NCBI GenBank assembly: GCA_029054245.1
Contig: JAIDFQ010000043.1
Span: 124,001 to 188,000, forward strand
Source: Lachnospiraceae bacterium
GTDB lineage: Bacteria; Bacillota; Clostridia; Lachnospirales; Lachnospiraceae
Direction of reading: 5' to 3'
DNA length: 64,000 bases
Shown here: positions 48,631 through 58,450 of the stretch, in pieces
Layout: each line of letters opens with the position of its first letter
How positions within the stretch are numbered: the stretch's first letter is position 1
Translations under genes and position numbers: made by a program
Notes under the pieces: model-generated
What the model was told of the DNA's origin: nothing
The model's input: only the letters and a program-made list of their open reading frames with translations
The model's database searches: none

Positions 48631-51285
48631 TTGGAGGATAGAAACGTGAAAGCATACGGTGTAAATGAACTTAGGAAAATGTTCCTTGCGTTTTTTGAGA
48701 GCAAGGGACATCTTGCAATGAAAAGTTTTTCTCTGGTACCCCATAATGATAATTCATTATTGCTGATCAATTCAGGGATGGCGCCCTTAAAGCCTTACTT
48801 TACTGGGCAGGAGATTCCCCCTAGAAGGAGGGTTACGACCTGCCAGAAGTGTATCCGTACAGGCGATATTGAAAATATTGGTAAAACAGCGCGCCACGGT
48901 ACTTTTTTTGAGATGCTGGGAAACTTTTCTTTCGGCGATTATTTTAAGCATGAGGCAATTGCCTGGACATGGGAATTTCTTACTCAGGTAGTAGGGCTTG
49001 ATCCAGAAAGGCTTTACCCATCAATTTATCTTGAGGATGAAGAAGCGTTTGAAATATGGAATAAAGAAGTCGGTATACCGGCAGAGAGAATTTTCCGTTT
49101 CGGCAAGGAAGATAACTTCTGGGAGCATGGTTCAGGACCCTGTGGACCCTGTTCGGAGGTTTATTATGATCGTGGAGAGAAATACGGATGCGGCAAGCCG
49201 GACTGTACTGTGGGATGTGACTGCGACAGATATATTGAAGTGTGGAACAATGTATTTACTCAGTTTGACAACGACGGCAAGGGCAATTATACAGAACTTG
49301 AGCAGAAGAACATCGACACCGGAATGGGACTTGAAAGACTAGCTGCCGTGGTGCAGGATGTGGAATCTATCTTTGATGTAGACACCATCTGCGCGCTGCG
49401 CAATAAGGTGTGTGAGATTTCAGGCAAAGAATATCAGAAGAAATATGAGTGGGATGTGTCTATCCGTATCGTGACAGATCATATCCGCTCGGCTACATTT
49501 ATGATTTCTGATGGTATTATGCCCTCTAATGAAGGAAGGGGCTATGTGCTGCGCAGAATTATCCGCCGTGCAGCACGTCATGGAAGACTTCTTGGTATTG
49601 AAGGCACTTTCCTCGCAGATTTGAGCAATACTGTGATTATGGGAAGCAAAGACGGTTATCCTGAATTGGAAGAGAAGAAAGACTTTATCTTTAACGTGCT
49701 TACGCAGGAAGAAGATAAATTTAATAAGACCATCGATCAGGGACTGAATATCCTTTCTGACATGGAAGAAAAAATGATAAAGAATAACAGCACCTGCCTG
49801 GAAGGCAGTGAGGCGTTCAAGCTGTATGATACCTATGGTTTCCCTCTTGATTTGACCAAGGAGATTTTGGAAGAAAAAGGCTTTACCGTGGACGAGGAAG
49901 GCTTTACAGCCGCTATGCAAAAACAGAAGATAAAGGCGAGAAATGCCCGCAAGACCACGAATTATATGGGCGCAGATGTGACTGTATATGAGTCGATCGA
50001 CCCGGCAATTACCACTGTTTTTGTAGGATATGACAAATTAAGCCATGATTCCAAGATTACGGTACTCACCACGGAAAGTGAGATTGTGGAAGCGCTTACG
50101 GACGGTGAAGTGGGAACGATCATTGTGGAGGAAACGCCTTTTTATGCCACCATGGGCGGACAGGCTGCCGATACAGGCATCATTACCTGTGCAGAAGGAG
50201 AATTTCAGGTAGAAGATACGGTGAAACTCTTAGGAGGCAAGGTAGGGCATATCGGAAAAGTGGTAAAAGGCATGTTCAAAGCAGGTGATGCCGTTACTTT
50301 GCAGGTAAATGAGGCAAACAGGGCAGATACCTGCAAGAATCACAGTGCAACCCATCTTTTACAGAAAGCGCTGAGAACGGTTTTGGGATCCCATGTAGAG
50401 CAGGCGGGTTCCTTTGTGAACGGTGACAGGCTCAGATTTGACTTCAGTCATTTTTCTGCTATGACGAGAGAAGAACTTGACAAGGTTGAAAACATCGTAA
50501 ATGAAAAAATCATGGAGGCTATTCCGGTTGAGACCAAGATCATGAGTCTTGAAGAAGCCAAAAAAACAGGAGCTATGGCGCTTTTCGGAGAAAAATATGG
50601 TGAAAGTGTAAGGGTCGTGCAGATGGGAGATTTCTCCACAGAACTCTGCGGCGGCACCCATGTACCGAATACCGCTTCCATCCTTTTGTTTAAAATTGTT
50701 TCAGAAAGCGGTGTGGCTGCGGGGGTACGTAGAATAGAGGCCCTCACAGGAAACGGCGTGCTTAAATATTATCGTGATATGGAAGAGACGCTTCAAAGGG
50801 CAGCTTCTCTGGCAAAAACGACGCCGACAGAATTGGCGGCAAAAATAGAGCATATAATGGCTGAAATAAAAGCGCTTCAAAGTGAAAATGAGTCTCTAAA
50901 GAGCAAAGCGGCAAAGGAAGCCTTAGGCGATGTCATGAATCAGGTGAAAGAGGTTTCAGGCATAAAGATTCTAGCTGCCAAAGTGCCAGGTGTGGATATG
51001 AACGGGCTGCGTGACTTGGGCGATCAGTTGAAGGCGAAACTGGGAGAAGGTGTTGTGGTACTTATCTCCGATAAGGACGGCAAGGTGAACATGGTTGCCA
51101 TGGCAACGGAAGAAGCCATGAATAAAGGGGCGCATGCAGGCAATCTGATTAAGGGAATCGCAGCGTTAGTTGGAGGCGGCGGAGGAGGACGTCCCAATAT
51201 GGCGCAGGCAGGCGGAAAGAATCCAGAAGGAATCGAGCAGGCGGTTGCAGAGGCTATTAAGGTGCTTGCAGCACAGCTTGGTTAA
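48631..51285 (+). CDS. alaS: Alanine--tRNA ligase (start likely internal, TTG/GTG/ATG near 48631-48670)
   Basis: NELRKMFLAFFESKGHLAMKSFSLVPHNDNSLLLINSGMAPLKPYFTG; AARHGTFFEMLGNFSFGDYFK; C-terminal GGGGGGRPNMAQAGG. Confidence 0.97.
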   Translation: MEDRNVKAYGVNELRKMFLAFFESKGHLAMKSFSLVPHNDNSLLLINSGMAPLKPYFTGQEIPPRRRVTTCQKCIRTGDIENIGKTARHGTFFEMLGNFSFGDYFKHEAIAWTWEFLTQVVGLDPERLYPSIYLEDEEAFEIWNKEVGIPAERIFRFGKEDNFWEHGSGPCGPCSEVYYDRGEKYGCGKPDCTVGCDCDRYIEVWNNVFTQFDNDGKGNYTELEQKNIDTGMGLERLAAVVQDVESIFDVDTICALRNKVCEISGKEYQKKYEWDVSIRIVTDHIRSATFMISDGIMPSNEGRGYVLRRIIRRAARHGRLLGIEGTFLADLSNTVIMGSKDGYPELEEKKDFIFNVLTQEEDKFNKTIDQGLNILSDMEEKMIKNNSTCLEGSEAFKLYDTYGFPLDLTKEILEEKGFTVDEEGFTAAMQKQKIKARNARKTTNYMGADVTVYESIDPAITTVFVGYDKLSHDSKITVLTTESEIVEALTDGEVGTIIVEETPFYATMGGQAADTGIITCAEGEFQVEDTVKLLGGKVGHIGKVVKGMFKAGDAVTLQVNEANRADTCKNHSATHLLQKALRTVLGSHVEQAGSFVNGDRLRFDFSHFSAMTREELDKVENIVNEKIMEAIPVETKIMSLEEAKKTGAMALFGEKYGESVRVVQMGDFSTELCGGTHVPNTASILLFKIVSESGVAAGVRRIEALTGNGVLKYYRDMEETLQRAASLAKTTPTELAAKIEHIMAEIKALQSENESLKSKAAKEALGDVMNQVKEVSGIKILAAKVPGVDMNGLRDLGDQLKAKLGEGVVVLISDKDGKVNMVAMATEEAMNKGAHAGNLIKGIAALVGGGGGGRPNMAQAGGKNPEGIEQAVAEAIKVLAAQLG

Positions 51286-51312
51286 ATTTGGGTAAATTTT
51301 GTAAATAAATGA

Positions 51313-51340
51313 TTGACGTAGGGAAAAATTGTGGTATAAT
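51313..51340 (+). promoter_or_regulatory. Promoter upstream of rpsU
   Basis: TTGACG (51313-51318), 16-nt spacer, TATAAT (51335-51340). Confidence 0.65.
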
Positions 51341-51447
51341 GATACGTGTGTATATGAGTATGTATGCATATGAGTGCTTTATACACAAATAAAAACCCAA
51401 TCAGTCGATGTTACTAGGAAGGGACTGAAGGGAGGTCAGGGTGTAGG

Positions 51448-51624
51448 ATGTCAAACGTAATCGTTAAAGAAAACGAGACTTTAGATAGCGCTTTACGTCG
51501 CTTCAAGAGAAGCTGCGCGAAGGCTGGTATTCAGCAGGAGATTCGTAAGAGAGAACATTACGAAAAGCCAAGCGTAAGACGCAAAAAGAAATCTGAAGCA
51601 GCAAGAAAACGTAAATACAACTAA
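51448..51624 (+). CDS. rpsU: 30S ribosomal protein S21 (58 aa; absent from the ORF track)
   Basis: [58 protein letters not shown]. Confidence 0.97.
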   Translation: MSNVIVKENETLDSALRRFKRSCAKAGIQQEIRKREHYEKPSVRRKKKSEAARKRKYN

Positions 51625-51670
51625 TAGTCCAATCGTCCGGTACGAAACGAATGACAGTTGGAATGCAATG

Positions 51671-51706
51671 AAAAGTCCTTGTGTTTTAACCAAGGACTTT
51701 CTTGTC
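51671..51706 (+). terminator. Rho-independent terminator after rpsU
   Basis: AAAGTCCTTG-tgttttaac-CAAGGACTTT-cttgt. Confidence 0.75.
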
Positions 51707-51745
51707 ATATTAGGGTAGTTTTTAATTAGTAGCGAGGGAAGAGGT

Positions 51746-52339
51746 ATGTGGACAAAAGAGATATTTGGTACAGATGTATATCATCTGATTTCAGCATTCA
51801 TTATTTACAGTATGATGGGCTGGCTCGTTGAATCAATCTATATGTCATGGTGTAACAGAAAACTTACGAACCGCGGTTTTGCGCGCGGACCATTTTGTCC
51901 GATTTATGGATTTGGCGGTGTTCTTGGGTATTTGATCCTTCATCCGCTTGGCAGCAATCCGGTAGCCCTTTATCTGGCAGGCGCTTTTTTAGCGACTTTG
52001 TTTGAATATATTGTAGGCAGGCTGATGCTGAGGATGTTCGGTGAAGTGTGGTGGGATTACAATGAAAAGCCATGTAATTTCCAGGGAATCATCTGCCTTG
52101 AAAGCACCATTGCATGGGGGTTTTATGCAATTATTATCATAACTTTTTTACATAGCAGAATTTTAGGACTTGTAGACAGATGCAATATGGAATGGGGAAT
52201 CAGGGCTTGTAAGCTGATTCTGCTTCTTGTAACGATAGATTATATTGCAAAATTAATGAGTGTATTCAATATCAGCATCAAGGAACAAAAGGAAAGGATT
52301 GTCGATGTCTACCATTCCATCCGGGCAAGATGGTATTAA
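51746..52339 (+). CDS. Putative ABC transporter permease-like membrane protein (PF06541 type)
   Basis: FIIYSMMGWLVESIYMSWCNRKLTNRGFARGPFCPIYGFGGVLGYLIL. Confidence 0.8.
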   Translation: MWTKEIFGTDVYHLISAFIIYSMMGWLVESIYMSWCNRKLTNRGFARGPFCPIYGFGGVLGYLILHPLGSNPVALYLAGAFLATLFEYIVGRLMLRMFGEVWWDYNEKPCNFQGIICLESTIAWGFYAIIIITFLHSRILGLVDRCNMEWGIRACKLILLLVTIDYIAKLMSVFNISIKEQKERIVDVYHSIRARWY

Positions 52340-52412
52340 AATTTGTACTTGCATTTTACAATAAAATAAAACATATCCATAGTAATAGAATACATAAGGG
52401 GAGAGCAATTAC

Positions 52413-53579
52413 GTGAATAAATATTTTAAAGGAACCCTATGCTATGTGATGTGTTTTATTTTTTTACTGATGATTCCTGTGAAGGCATATGCTGCGCCTC
52501 AAGTTGAAGCGCCGTCTTACATTCTGATGGAAGCTTCCACCGGTCAGGTCATATGCGAGCAGAATGCACAGGAGCGTCGAAGTCCTGCCAGTATCACCAA
52601 GATCATGACGCTTCTCGTGATTTTTGATCATTTAGGAACGGGAAGGGTAAAGCTTGACAGTGAAGTCATGACCAGCGCCTATGCAAAATCCATGGGCGGA
52701 TCCCAGGTCTTCTTAGAAGAAGGGGAGGTACAGACACTTGAGACCATTATCAAGTGCATTGCCGTGGCATCCGGAAATGATGCCAGTGTGGCGGCTGCCG
52801 AATTCATTGCAGGAAGTGAACAGGAATTTGTGAATCTGATGAACAAAAGAGCGGAGGATATGGGGCTTACCGATACCCATTTTGAAGATTGCTGCGGACT
52901 TACAGACTCTGACAATCATTATACGACGGCAAAGGATGTGGCGCTCATGTCCAGGGAACTGATCACCAAATATCCCCAGATTCTGGATTATACAACAATT
53001 TGGATGGAAGATATTACCCATGTGACGAGTCAGGGAACAAGCAATTTTACCTTGTCCAGCACGAATAAATTGCTTAAAATGTATGAATGGACAACAGGGC
53101 TTAAGACTGGTTCTACCAGTAAGGCATTATACTGTCTTTCAGCAACGGCAAACAAGGACGATATTGATATGATTGCGGTGGTAATGGGATCTCCAAATAA
53201 CAAGAGCCGTTTTCAGGATGCAATGGCTCTCCTTAACTATGGGTACAGTGTGAGTGCGTTATATGAAGACCCTAATGCGGAAAAGCTGCCGCTTCTCCCG
53301 GTCAAGGGAGGCGTGCAGGAGCAGGCGTCGCTTGTATTTAAGGAACCCTTTCGTTATCTCGATATTACAGGAAGTGATCTAAACAGTATTGAGAAGACGA
53401 TTTCATTGCCACAGGAGCTTACAGCGCCCGTCACAAGGGGAGATGCAGTAGGAGAAGCGGTTTATAAGCTGAATGGGCAGAGAATTGGCAGTGTTTCCAT
53501 TTTGGCGGATGTGACGATAGAAAAAGCAGGGTATAAAGACTATCTGATTAAGGTCTGGAAACTATACTGCGGCTTTTAA
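52413..53579 (+). CDS. D-alanyl-D-alanine carboxypeptidase (DacF-like)
   Basis: Signal peptide; SPASITKIMTLLV (SxxK), SGNDASVA (SxN), KTGSTSKA (KTG); GTG start. Confidence 0.93.
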   Translation: MNKYFKGTLCYVMCFIFLLMIPVKAYAAPQVEAPSYILMEASTGQVICEQNAQERRSPASITKIMTLLVIFDHLGTGRVKLDSEVMTSAYAKSMGGSQVFLEEGEVQTLETIIKCIAVASGNDASVAAAEFIAGSEQEFVNLMNKRAEDMGLTDTHFEDCCGLTDSDNHYTTAKDVALMSRELITKYPQILDYTTIWMEDITHVTSQGTSNFTLSSTNKLLKMYEWTTGLKTGSTSKALYCLSATANKDDIDMIAVVMGSPNNKSRFQDAMALLNYGYSVSALYEDPNAEKLPLLPVKGGVQEQASLVFKEPFRYLDITGSDLNSIEKTISLPQELTAPVTRGDAVGEAVYKLNGQRIGSVSILADVTIEKAGYKDYLIKVWKLYCGF

Positions 53580-53629
53580 AAGGATCATTAGGAAAGAAAT
53601 GATAGAAATAGGACAGAAAGGATGAGACT

Positions 53630-54481
53630 TTGATTTTATTGATCAGTGTAATAGCAGCACTTGCAGTATTTTTTCTGATTATTATGGCAGTGGACTGTAA
53701 TCGATTTGTGATAAGAAACTACAGATGTAAAGGCAAGGCGCTGAAGAAGGATGGAACTATCATCCTTCTGTCAGACCTTCATAATAAATCCTTCGGAAAA
53801 AGGAATGAAAAACTGCTTGCGGCGATAGAGCGTATACATCCGGATATGATATGGGTAGCAGGTGATATGTATACCTCTGTAAAGGGGGGCGATACCCATA
53901 CTGCAAAGGCGCTGATATGTGCACTTGCGAAGCGTTATCCGGTTTACTATGGCAATGGCAATCATGAGCATAAGACAAGACTTTTTCCGGAGTTCTTCGG
54001 CACCATGTATCAGGAATATATGGATGCGGTGAAAAATGCCGGTGTCAGGTATCTTGTAAATGAAAAACGCTCCCTGCCTTCGTTTAATATGGATATTTAT
54101 GGACTTGAGATGGGAAGAGAGTATTATGGAAAATTTAAGTCTGTGAAGATGGAGGTTTCTTACCTGGAGAGTCTTTTGGGGAAGACAGACCCGTCAAGGT
54201 TTTCTGTGCTGATAGCGCACAACCCCGATTACTTTGAAACATATGCAAAGTGGGGAGCGGATCTGGTGGTATCCGGGCATGTCCATGGGGGGCTTATGAG
54301 GCTGCCGTTTTTGGGAGGCGCAATATCTCCGGCGTTTAAGCTGTTCCCTGTGTATGATGGCGGTGAATTTAAAAAAGATAAAGCAACGATGATACTTGGC
54401 AGGGGACTGGGAACACACACGCTGCCTATACGCATTTTCAATCCGGGAGAACTTGTTGTAATTGAGCTTACGCAAAGTTGA
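53630..54481 (+). CDS. Membrane-anchored metallophosphoesterase (YkuE-like)
   Basis: LLSDLHNKSFG, WVAGDMYT, GNGNHEHK, AHNPDYF, SGHVHGG. Confidence 0.88.
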   Translation: MILLISVIAALAVFFLIIMAVDCNRFVIRNYRCKGKALKKDGTIILLSDLHNKSFGKRNEKLLAAIERIHPDMIWVAGDMYTSVKGGDTHTAKALICALAKRYPVYYGNGNHEHKTRLFPEFFGTMYQEYMDAVKNAGVRYLVNEKRSLPSFNMDIYGLEMGREYYGKFKSVKMEVSYLESLLGKTDPSRFSVLIAHNPDYFETYAKWGADLVVSGHVHGGLMRLPFLGGAISPAFKLFPVYDGGEFKKDKATMILGRGLGTHTLPIRIFNPGELVVIELTQS

Positions 54482-54552
54482 CGGCAAATTTAGTTCATGG
54501 TAATATGATTGAGGCAAAAAGGACAGGCATCTTAACTAAAAGGAGCTAATGA

Positions 54553-55308
54553 ATGGCAATACCAGTCAAATTGCAGGCGTTTGAGGGACCGCTGGACCTT
54601 CTTCTGCATCTGATAGAAAAAAATAAAGTGGATATCTATGATATTCCGATTGTGGAGATCACTGCGCAATATCTTTCCTATATTCAACAAATGGCAACGG
54701 AAGATATGAATGTGATGAGCGAATTTCTTGTAATGGCGGCGACTCTTCTGGACATCAAATGCAAGATGCTTCTTCCGAAGGAAGTCAATGAAGAAGGGGA
54801 AGAGGAAGATCCGAGGGCAGAGCTGGTTCAGAAATTATTGGAATACAAAATGTATAAATATATGTCCTATGAACTTAAGGATAGACAGGTAGACGCTGCG
54901 CGTACGCTGTTTAAAGACAGGACGCTTCCGAAAGAAATCGAGGAGTACAGACCTCCAATTGATATGGAAGAGCTTCTTGGAGGGGCGAATCTGGGAAAAC
55001 TTCAGGAATTATTCAAGACCGTGATGCGCAGGCAAGAGGATAAGATCGATCCTGTGAGGAGTACCTTTGGCAAGATCGAGAAGGATGAAGTGGATATGGA
55101 TATCAAAACGGTTTATGTTGAAGAGTATCTTCATACCCACAAAACATTCAGCTTTAGGCAGCTCTTGGAAAAGCAGAGAAGCAAAATGGAGATTATCGTT
55201 ACATTTCTTGTCATTCTGGAGATGATGAAACTGGGGAAAATTTTCATTGTACAGGAAGATACGTTTGAGGATATCATGATTACTTCTAATGAGGCGCGGG
55301 AGGTATAA
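54553..55308 (+). CDS. scpA: Segregation and condensation protein A
   Basis: LQAFEGPLDLLLHLIEKNKVDIYDIPIVEITAQYL. Confidence 0.96.
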   Translation: MAIPVKLQAFEGPLDLLLHLIEKNKVDIYDIPIVEITAQYLSYIQQMATEDMNVMSEFLVMAATLLDIKCKMLLPKEVNEEGEEEDPRAELVQKLLEYKMYKYMSYELKDRQVDAARTLFKDRTLPKEIEEYRPPIDMEELLGGANLGKLQELFKTVMRRQEDKIDPVRSTFGKIEKDEVDMDIKTVYVEEYLHTHKTFSFRQLLEKQRSKMEIIVTFLVILEMMKLGKIFIVQEDTFEDIMITSNEAREV

Positions 55309-55311
55309 AAT

Positions 55312-55881
55312 TTGGACAGGCAGAAAGAAAAAGCCATATTGGAGGCGGTTCTTTTTACGATGGGCGAGTCTGTGGAAGTGGAAAGACTGGCGGCAGTAAT
55401 CGAGGAAGATAAAAAGACGGTCAGGGAATTACTTGCAGAGATGAAAGCAGAGTATGAGGAAAGGGCGTGCGGCATGACGCTGATGGAACTGGAAGATTCC
55501 TTTCAGATGTGTACCAAGGCAGAAATGTATGAATATTTGATTAAAATCGCTAAGACGCCGCGCAAGTATGTGCTTACAGACACATTGCTGGAAACGCTTT
55601 CTATTGTGGCATATAAGCAGCCCATCACAAGGGCAGAGATTGAAAAAATCAGAGGCGTCAGCTGCGACCATGCGGTGAATAGGCTGGTCGAATTTGGGCT
55701 TATTGCGGAAGTGGGAAGAATGGATGCACCGGGACGCCCGCTCCTTTTCGGAACTACGGAAGAGTTCCTAAGGAGCTTCGGCGTAAAATCTCTGGAGGAG
55801 CTGCCGGAGCTGTCAGCCGTTCAGATAGAAGAATTCAAACTGCAGGCAGAGCAGGAGGCGAGCGTACAGCTGGATATATAA
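55312..55881 (+). CDS. scpB: Segregation and condensation protein B
   Basis: ALLFTMGESVEV-like start; TDTLLETLSIVAYKQPITRAEIEKIRGVSCDHAVNRLVEFGLIAEVGRMDAPGRPLLFGTTEEFLRSFG. Confidence 0.96.
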   Translation: MDRQKEKAILEAVLFTMGESVEVERLAAVIEEDKKTVRELLAEMKAEYEERACGMTLMELEDSFQMCTKAEMYEYLIKIAKTPRKYVLTDTLLETLSIVAYKQPITRAEIEKIRGVSCDHAVNRLVEFGLIAEVGRMDAPGRPLLFGTTEEFLRSFGVKSLEELPELSAVQIEEFKLQAEQEASVQLDI

Positions 55882-55886
55882 GAAGA

Positions 55887-57173
55887 CTAATACAAGCTGT
55901 AGCGAAGCAGAATCTGCTCAAGGCACCAGCCAAAATCAATGGCAGGTACGGTATCGCTGGTGATGATATGCTCTATTTTGTAGACTTCTCCGTCGACAAG
56001 GTAGCGAATCGTGCCGGCATTTGTTCCTGCGGGTACGGGGGCGGTAAGATGATCTTCTATCTGACAATCTACTTGAATCTGTTCGCCTTTTTTCAGAAGA
56101 AGTCCATCATCGGAAAAGGAATCCGCGCTCCGGTCGATTTTAAGACCGGTATAGGCATCTGCATCAAGCTGATTGACCTGCCCGTTTATAACTTTGATGG
56201 GAGTTAAACTACTTTCATTATAAGCAGCTTCACTGAGGGTGTGATATTCGTAATTGTCCAGTCCATAGTTCATAAGCTGTTTCGTATCGCTCCACTTGTA
56301 GGTCTTATTGTTGGGCCATCCGCAGGCGAGGAGGGCGACTACATAAGTCCGCTCATCCTGACGCAGTGCGCCTACATAGCAGTAACCGGCATTACCTGTG
56401 AAGCCTGTTTTGCCGGAGAGCGCACCCTCCATCATGGAAAGAAATGCGTTATGGTTGTTGCATTGAAAGATGCGTCCACTGGGGATGAAGGCGCCGTCTT
56501 TTTCCTTGTAGCTTCCGAAAGAATAGGAAGCAGTGCGGGTTATTTTGAGAAATTCCTCTTTTTTGGGGGAATCCATGATGCAGTATGACATGATGCGGGC
56601 AAGGTCCGCAGCGGTGGTGGAGTGGGATCTTACGGTTCCGTCTTTTCCTGTGACTGTGGCGTCAAGACCGTTCGGGGTTATGAAGAAAGTGTCAAAACAT
56701 CCGAGATCCCGGGCTTTCTGGTTCATCATATCAGCAAAAGCCTCTGTGCTTCCTGCGATATGTTCGGCAATGACGACCGCTGCATCGTTATGGGATTCCA
56801 GCATTAAGGAATAGAGAAGATCTTCCAGCTTATAATATTCGTTTGCACTTACATTGAGCTTTACTTTTGGCATGCTTGCGGCATAGGAGGAGGCAATGGC
56901 GTAATCGTCCATACTGCCATACTCCAAGGCAAGGATACAGGTCATAATCTTTGTTGTGCTTGCCATAGGAAGGATTTTCTGTCCGTCTTTTTCATATAAA
57001 ATACGCCCGGAGTCAGCATCCATTAAAACGGCAGACTGGGCGTAGAGCTTTAGGTTTGTACCATCTTCTTCTTTGGCAGATGCTGTCGGCATGGACAGTG
57101 AAGCGATGAAAATAAGGGTGGAGATAAAGAATAAACTGATTGATCTGGTAAGTGAGGGCCTTGAATATTTCAT
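55887..57173 (-). CDS. D-alanyl-D-alanine carboxypeptidase (DacF-like, second)
   Basis: MASTTKIMTCIL (SxxK-type), SHNDAAV, SGKTGFTGNAGYC. Confidence 0.93.
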   Translation of the reverse strand: MKYSRPSLTRSISLFFISTLIFIASLSMPTASAKEEDGTNLKLYAQSAVLMDADSGRILYEKDGQKILPMASTTKIMTCILALEYGSMDDYAIASSYAASMPKVKLNVSANEYYKLEDLLYSLMLESHNDAAVVIAEHIAGSTEAFADMMNQKARDLGCFDTFFITPNGLDATVTGKDGTVRSHSTTAADLARIMSYCIMDSPKKEEFLKITRTASYSFGSYKEKDGAFIPSGRIFQCNNHNAFLSMMEGALSGKTGFTGNAGYCYVGALRQDERTYVVALLACGWPNNKTYKWSDTKQLMNYGLDNYEYHTLSEAAYNESSLTPIKVINGQVNQLDADAYTGLKIDRSADSFSDDGLLLKKGEQIQVDCQIEDHLTAPVPAGTNAGTIRYLVDGEVYKIEHIITSDTVPAIDFGWCLEQILLRYSLY

Positions 57174-57263
57174 TTGATTTTCGTCCGCGCAGGTATCTTC
57201 TCTTATCTATATGTCAGTGCACAGGTAAAATATGCTATGCGACCAAACAGATAGGAGGGTTTT

Positions 57264-58304
57264 ATGAGAAAAATACTGGTGGTGCTTACCGGAGGAACGA
57301 TAGGAAGCAGAGTGGAAGGAAGGCAAATTGATGTGACAGATGAGTCGCCTTATTATCTTTTAGATCTGTACAAGAAAACTTATGGCAGCGTCAGTACGTT
57401 TGAAGTGATACATCCCTTTAATCTTTTAAGCGAAAACATGAACCTGCATTATTTTAGTCAGCTTGCACGCGTCATGTGGGAGCTTCCTTATAGGGATTGC
57501 GCAGGGGTCATAGTTGCTCATGGCTCTGATACATTGTCTTATTCGGCAGCCCTTTTAGGGATGCTGCTTCGCCATGTGCCGGTACCAGTAGTGCTGATTG
57601 CATCCAATTATCCGTTAGGAGAGAAGGGGAGCAATGGACTTGTCAATTTCAAAAGTGCAGTGGAGTTAATTCGTGCGCATCTGTTCAGAGGGGTATACTG
57701 CGTTTATCAGAACAATTTGGGAGAACATAGCGTGTATTTGGGAACACGCATGACAGAGGCAGATGCTTATCTGGATCAGTTCGGGAGTTTTGGAGGCACC
57801 CCCCTGGGAGCAATGGAGGACGGTGTATTCTGTTACAATGGCGGCACCCCCAATCCCACGCTTCCTCAGATCAGGGAAAGACGTTCCCCTGTTGCATCGA
57901 GTTGTCCGGTTTTTGATAAAACAATTCTCATGATTCGGTCTTATCCTGGTTTAGACTACAGGAGCTTTGATTTAGGGATCGGACCTGCCGCGGTGCTTTG
58001 TTATCTGTACCACTCAGCTACAGCATGTACGGAAGGCGAAGGCAGTTCCATACTTGACTTTATAGACCGATGCCACAATGAGGGGATTCCTGTCTATGTG
58101 GCTTCCGCAAAATTATTAGTGGGAAGAAACTATGTGACAGCAAAAGCAATTCGCGACAAAGGCGTTATCCTGATGGAGAACATCTCGCCTGAAGCAGCTT
58201 ATGCTAAATTGTTGCTTTTACATAATATAGGGACAAGGAAAGAAGCAGAAAGTCGTGTAAAAGAAACGATATTTTTTGAAAATTTGCCTATTCCTGAAGA
58301 CTAG
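57264..58304 (+). CDS. Type I L-asparaginase family protein
   Basis: VVLTGGTIGSRVEG, IVAHGSDTLSYSAALL, IASNYPLGEKGSNG. Confidence 0.88.
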   Translation: MRKILVVLTGGTIGSRVEGRQIDVTDESPYYLLDLYKKTYGSVSTFEVIHPFNLLSENMNLHYFSQLARVMWELPYRDCAGVIVAHGSDTLSYSAALLGMLLRHVPVPVVLIASNYPLGEKGSNGLVNFKSAVELIRAHLFRGVYCVYQNNLGEHSVYLGTRMTEADAYLDQFGSFGGTPLGAMEDGVFCYNGGTPNPTLPQIRERRSPVASSCPVFDKTILMIRSYPGLDYRSFDLGIGPAAVLCYLYHSATACTEGEGSSILDFIDRCHNEGIPVYVASAKLLVGRNYVTAKAIRDKGVILMENISPEAAYAKLLLLHNIGTRKEAESRVKETIFFENLPIPED

Positions 58305-58450
58305 GCGCAAGATGTAAAAAAAATAACGATAAAAATGAACTTTGCTCTAGGCGATTTGTGACATTTGTGGTATACTGCTATAGACAAAATTATGGGGATA
58401 CTTGTGTCCTCGTGAGTTAAGTTATAATTTTTTTAATATAAAATGGAGGG

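Noticed and set aside
47004-48640. Possible T-box leaders upstream of glyS and alaS
   Set aside because: No T-box consensus or specifier/terminator organisation was visible; the conserved sequence is the inverted repeat pair instead
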